The notes below the pieces were generated by a model. The model worked only from the letters and a program-made list of their open reading frames with translations. It had not been told where the DNA came from and ran no database searches. From assembly GCA_023435505.1 (NCBI GenBank), contig JAEYRR010000097.1:1-7795 (forward strand): a stretch of DNA of 7,795 bases, in the 5' to 3' direction. The position numbers were made by a program, and so were the translations under genes. Shown piece after piece: positions 5,905 to 7,795 of this stretch. The stretch is from Bacillota bacterium. Its GTDB lineage: Bacteria > Bacillota > Clostridia > Lachnospirales > Lachnospiraceae. The stretch's first letter is position 1, and every line of letters starts with the position of its first letter.

Positions 5905-7377
5905 TTAGTGAGCCATCTTCTGATACATATCCTTAAGAGAAGGATACAAACCACGGAAGATTTCATATTTCTTGTTGTAAAGTTCTACAACTTCTGGATC
6001 CTGCTCGGTTGTACTAACAATCTGAATCAATTTGTCAGTTGCTTCTTTTACAGAGCTGTAAGCGCCGCAACCAACTGCAGCCAATATAGCTGCACCAAAT
6101 GCAGGACCTTCCTCAGAATTAACTTTATCAACCTTTACGTCTAAAATGTTGGCTACAATCTTGCACCATAATGGGCTCTTAGCGCCACCACCCAGAATAC
6201 GTACTCTCTCTATCTTCATACCAAGAGTCTTGGTAATCTCAAAAGCATCTCTTAATGCAAAGGTAACTCCCTCTAATACAGCCTGGGTCATATCCTCTCT
6301 AGATGTATCCAATGTCATGCCAATAAAAGCACCTCTTGCATTTGGATCGTTATGAGGAGTTCTCTCACCCATCAGATATGGAAGGAAAAATACATTGTTT
6401 TCTCCTAATTGGGTAATACCTTTTTGTTCTTCTGCATACTGCTTAGTACGGATGATTTCATCCATCCACCATTTGTTACAGGAAGCTGCGCTAAGCATAC
6501 ATCCCAGATAATGATAGTTACCATCTGCATGAGCAAAAGAATGAAGCGCGTTGTTGTCATCTACTGCAAATTCTTTTGTTGCAATAAATACAGTACCGGA
6601 AGTACCAAGAGACAGGCTACACATTCCATGTCCTACAGTTCCATTACCAACTGCAGCAACAGCATTATCACCGCCACCTGCAATAATCTTAACAGTAGTT
6701 GGAACTCCAAGTTCCTTTGCAACCTCTTCTTTGATGGTTCCTACTGGCTGATAGCTTTCAAATACAGTAGCTAGCTGTTCTTCCTTAAGTCCAACGATAT
6801 CTAACATTTCCTTGGACCAGCACTTGTTCTGTACATCAAACAACAGCATACCGGAAGCGTCACTCACATCTGTGCAATGTACACCGGATAATTTATATGC
6901 AAGATAATCCTTAGGTAACATAAGCTTACAGATTTTTTGGTAATTTTCAGGTTCATGCTTCTTTACCCACATCACCTTAGGTGCTGTAAAGCCCGTGAGT
7001 GCCATATTAGCTGTATATTCAGATATTTTCTTTCTTCCTATCACATTATTTAAGTAATCGCATTCTTCTGTGGTTCTACCATCATTCCAAAGAATAGCTG
7101 GACGAATTACCTGGTCTTTATCATCCAGGATAACCATTCCATGCATCTGACCACTAAAACTGATGCCTGTCACCTGAGAACGGTCACAATCAGAAAGCAA
7201 TTCCTTTAAAGCGTCCATGGTCTGTTCATACCAGTCTGAAGGGTTCTGCTCAGACCAGCCTGGTTTTGGAAAGTATAATGGATACTCTCTAACGGCAATC
7301 TTCTTAATGTCTCCATTTTCATCCATGAGTAAAAGCTTTACTGAGGATGTTCCAAGATCGATACCAATAAATAGCAT
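5905..7377 (-). CDS. xylB: Xylulokinase
   Basis: XylB phosphorylates D-xylulose with ATP to D-xylulose 5-phosphate, the entry point into the pentose phosphate pathway. At 490 aa it has normal length for the FGGY sugar kinase family. The N-terminal phosphate-binding motif GIDLGTSSVK (5-14) is intact. SGQMHGMV (75-82) is the xylulose-binding signature of xylulokinases. GGGDNA (234-239) contains Asp237, the expected catalytic base. GTSG (258-261), PYLMGERTPHNDP (333-345), LGGGAKSPLW (395-404) and EEGPAFGAAILA (422-433) form the C-terminal nucleotide-binding domain. The ATG is preceded by AGGA at 8 nt. It follows xylA by 104 bp in the same direction, with a stem-loop between them, and no strong promoter of its own is visible, so it is probably expressed from an upstream xylA promoter outside the window. 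Confidence 0.98.
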   Translation of the reverse strand: MLFIGIDLGTSSVKLLLMDENGDIKKIAVREYPLYFPKPGWSEQNPSDWYEQTMDALKELLSDCDRSQVTGISFSGQMHGMVILDDKDQVIRPAILWNDGRTTEECDYLNNVIGRKKISEYTANMALTGFTAPKVMWVKKHEPENYQKICKLMLPKDYLAYKLSGVHCTDVSDASGMLLFDVQNKCWSKEMLDIVGLKEEQLATVFESYQPVGTIKEEVAKELGVPTTVKIIAGGGDNAVAAVGNGTVGHGMCSLSLGTSGTVFIATKEFAVDDNNALHSFAHADGNYHYLGCMLSAASCNKWWMDEIIRTKQYAEEQKGITQLGENNVFFLPYLMGERTPHNDPNARGAFIGMTLDTSREDMTQAVLEGVTFALRDAFEITKTLGMKIERVRILGGGAKSPLWCKIVANILDVKVDKVNSEEGPAFGAAILAAVGCGAYSSVKEATDKLIQIVSTTEQDPEVVELYNKKYEIFRGLYPSLKDMYQKMAH

Positions 7378-7402
7378 ATAAACAATCCTTTCTTTCGAGG
7401 AA

Positions 7403-7443
7403 AAAGCTTATCCAGCCGAACTCCATTGTCCTGAATAAGCTTT
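7403..7443 (-). terminator. Intercistronic stem-loop between xylA and xylB, possible leaky terminator
   Basis: AAAGCTTAT (7403-7411) pairs perfectly with ATAAGCTTT (7435-7443). After one mismatch, CAG/CTG (7413-7415 with 7431-7433) extends the stem around a 15-nt loop. On the minus strand the 3' arm ends in a run of five T, of which three lie in the stem. The xylB ribosome binding site follows within about 15 nt. The low GC content and short tail suggest partial termination or an RNA processing/stability element that sets the xylA:xylB ratio. Confidence 0.55.
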
Positions 7444-7481
7444 GTCCCATTATAATAGTTTTAGGAAATTAAGTTCCCTCT

Positions 7482-7795
7482 TTACATTTCCAAGAAATAC
7501 TGATTAAGAACTGATTCTAACATTTCCTGACGTCCAGATACATTAGGTGTTATGCCATTCTCCATCGCATATGCTTCTAATTCTTCAAAACCAACCTTAC
7601 CGTCTACGATATCCTTACCAAGTCCATCGGAATAGCTTGCATATCTCTTTGCAATAAAGTCTGTAAACACTTTATCCTCTAATAATTTGGCAGCTACTCT
7701 TAATCCCTTAGCAAAAGAATCCATACCAGCTATGTAAGCATAGAAAAGATCAGAATCTTCAAAAGATCCACGTCTAACCTTAGAGTCAAAGTTTA
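7482..7795 (-). CDS. xylA: Xylose isomerase, C-terminal part (5' end beyond window)
   Basis: XylA interconverts D-xylose and D-xylulose using two divalent metal ions. Only the last 103 residues are here; the frame enters from the right edge, so the Met at 7724 is internal and not the start. The first residues read [11 protein letters not shown], the conserved family segment whose Asp is a metal ligand. [11 protein letters not shown] follows, then the C-terminal helical arm that packs on neighbouring subunits, including [18 protein letters not shown] and [15 protein letters not shown]. The segment matches the clostridial class of xylose isomerases of about 440 aa. It is the gene upstream of xylB, and together they make the standard isomerase route for xylose. 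The sequence differs clearly from the C. phytofermentans enzyme as I remember it, so the source is a different species. Confidence 0.96.
   Translation of the reverse strand, partial: NFDSKVRRGSFEDSDLFYAYIAGMDSFAKGLRVAAKLLEDKVFTDFIAKRYASYSDGLGKDIVDGKVGFEELEAYAMENGITPNVSGRQEMLESVLNQYFLEM

Noticed and set aside
5873..5908. 11-codon plus-strand ORF preceded by AAAGGAG
   Set aside because: The ribosome binding site is only about 2 nt from the ATG, no plus-strand gene follows, and the frame runs into the xylB end.
5784..5966. 60-aa minus-strand open frame crossing the xylB end and terminator
   Set aside because: It runs through the xylB terminator hairpin and lacks a ribosome binding site.
6409..6774. 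121-aa plus-strand open frame, with an overlapping 66-aa frame at 6551-6751
   Set aside because: Both lie wholly antisense to xylB, whose protein is intact and family-typical. They show no ribosome binding site or recognisable domain and have a shadow-like composition rich in Ser, Thr and Cys.
7449..7454. TATAAT on the minus strand between xylA and xylB as an xylB promoter
   Set aside because: No -35-like hexamer or extended -10 TGn is found at workable spacing, and the transcript would start directly upstream of the intercistronic hairpin.
7482..7724. Independent 80-aa gene starting at Met 7724
   Set aside because: The frame is open upstream to the window edge and reads as conserved xylose isomerase sequence ([11 protein letters not shown]), so this Met is internal to xylA.

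Overview
The window looks like chromosomal DNA from an anaerobic, plant-polysaccharide-degrading Firmicute, most likely a member of the Lachnospiraceae (Clostridium cluster XIVa). The support is AT-rich intergenic DNA, strong AGGAGG-type ribosome binding sites, and protein flavours typical of that group: a clostridial xylose isomerase tail, XylB, Hsp33, a GH94 phosphorylase and a GH3 xylosidase-type enzyme. The assignment rests on protein character only; no ribosomal marker is present. Every convincing gene lies on the minus strand, so transcription runs from high to low coordinates.

Layout in transcription order: (1) the 3' end of xylA, xylose isomerase, cut by the right edge of the window (7795 to 7482); (2) an intercistronic stem-loop (7403-7443) and xylB, xylulokinase (7377-5905), closed by a strong 12-bp GC-rich terminator (5815-5850); (3) a promoter (5760-5787) driving a SAM-dependent methyltransferase of unknown substrate (5687-4875) and, 41 bp downstream, hslO, the redox-regulated chaperone Hsp33 (4833-3955); (4) a promoter (about 3880-3909), a leader with a perfect 9-bp inverted repeat, and a GH94 glycoside phosphorylase (3800-1407, possible upstream starts at 3863/3866), ended by a hairpin (1312-1366); (5) a promoter (1246-1274) and the first 403 codons of a GH3 beta-xylosidase/beta-glucosidase running off the left edge (1209-1).

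Functionally the sugar genes make a coherent cytoplasmic set. The GH3 enzyme has no signal peptide and would release monosaccharides, probably xylose, from imported oligosaccharides. XylA and XylB convert xylose to xylulose 5-phosphate for the pentose phosphate pathway. The GH94 enzyme would cleave a beta-linked disaccharide with phosphate to give a sugar 1-phosphate. The methyltransferase-hslO pair between them looks like an unrelated housekeeping or stress unit. No mobile element, CRISPR array, tRNA or rRNA was seen. I do not see a clearly novel system. The observations most worth checking are a Gln where GH94 enzymes, from memory, carry a phosphate-binding His; the GH94 start site and leader hairpin; a mini-ORF with a strong ribosome binding site overlapping the hslO start; an extra Cys in the Hsp33 zinc site; and a stem-loop between xylA and xylB. 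There is no gene-free stretch longer than about 220 bases.
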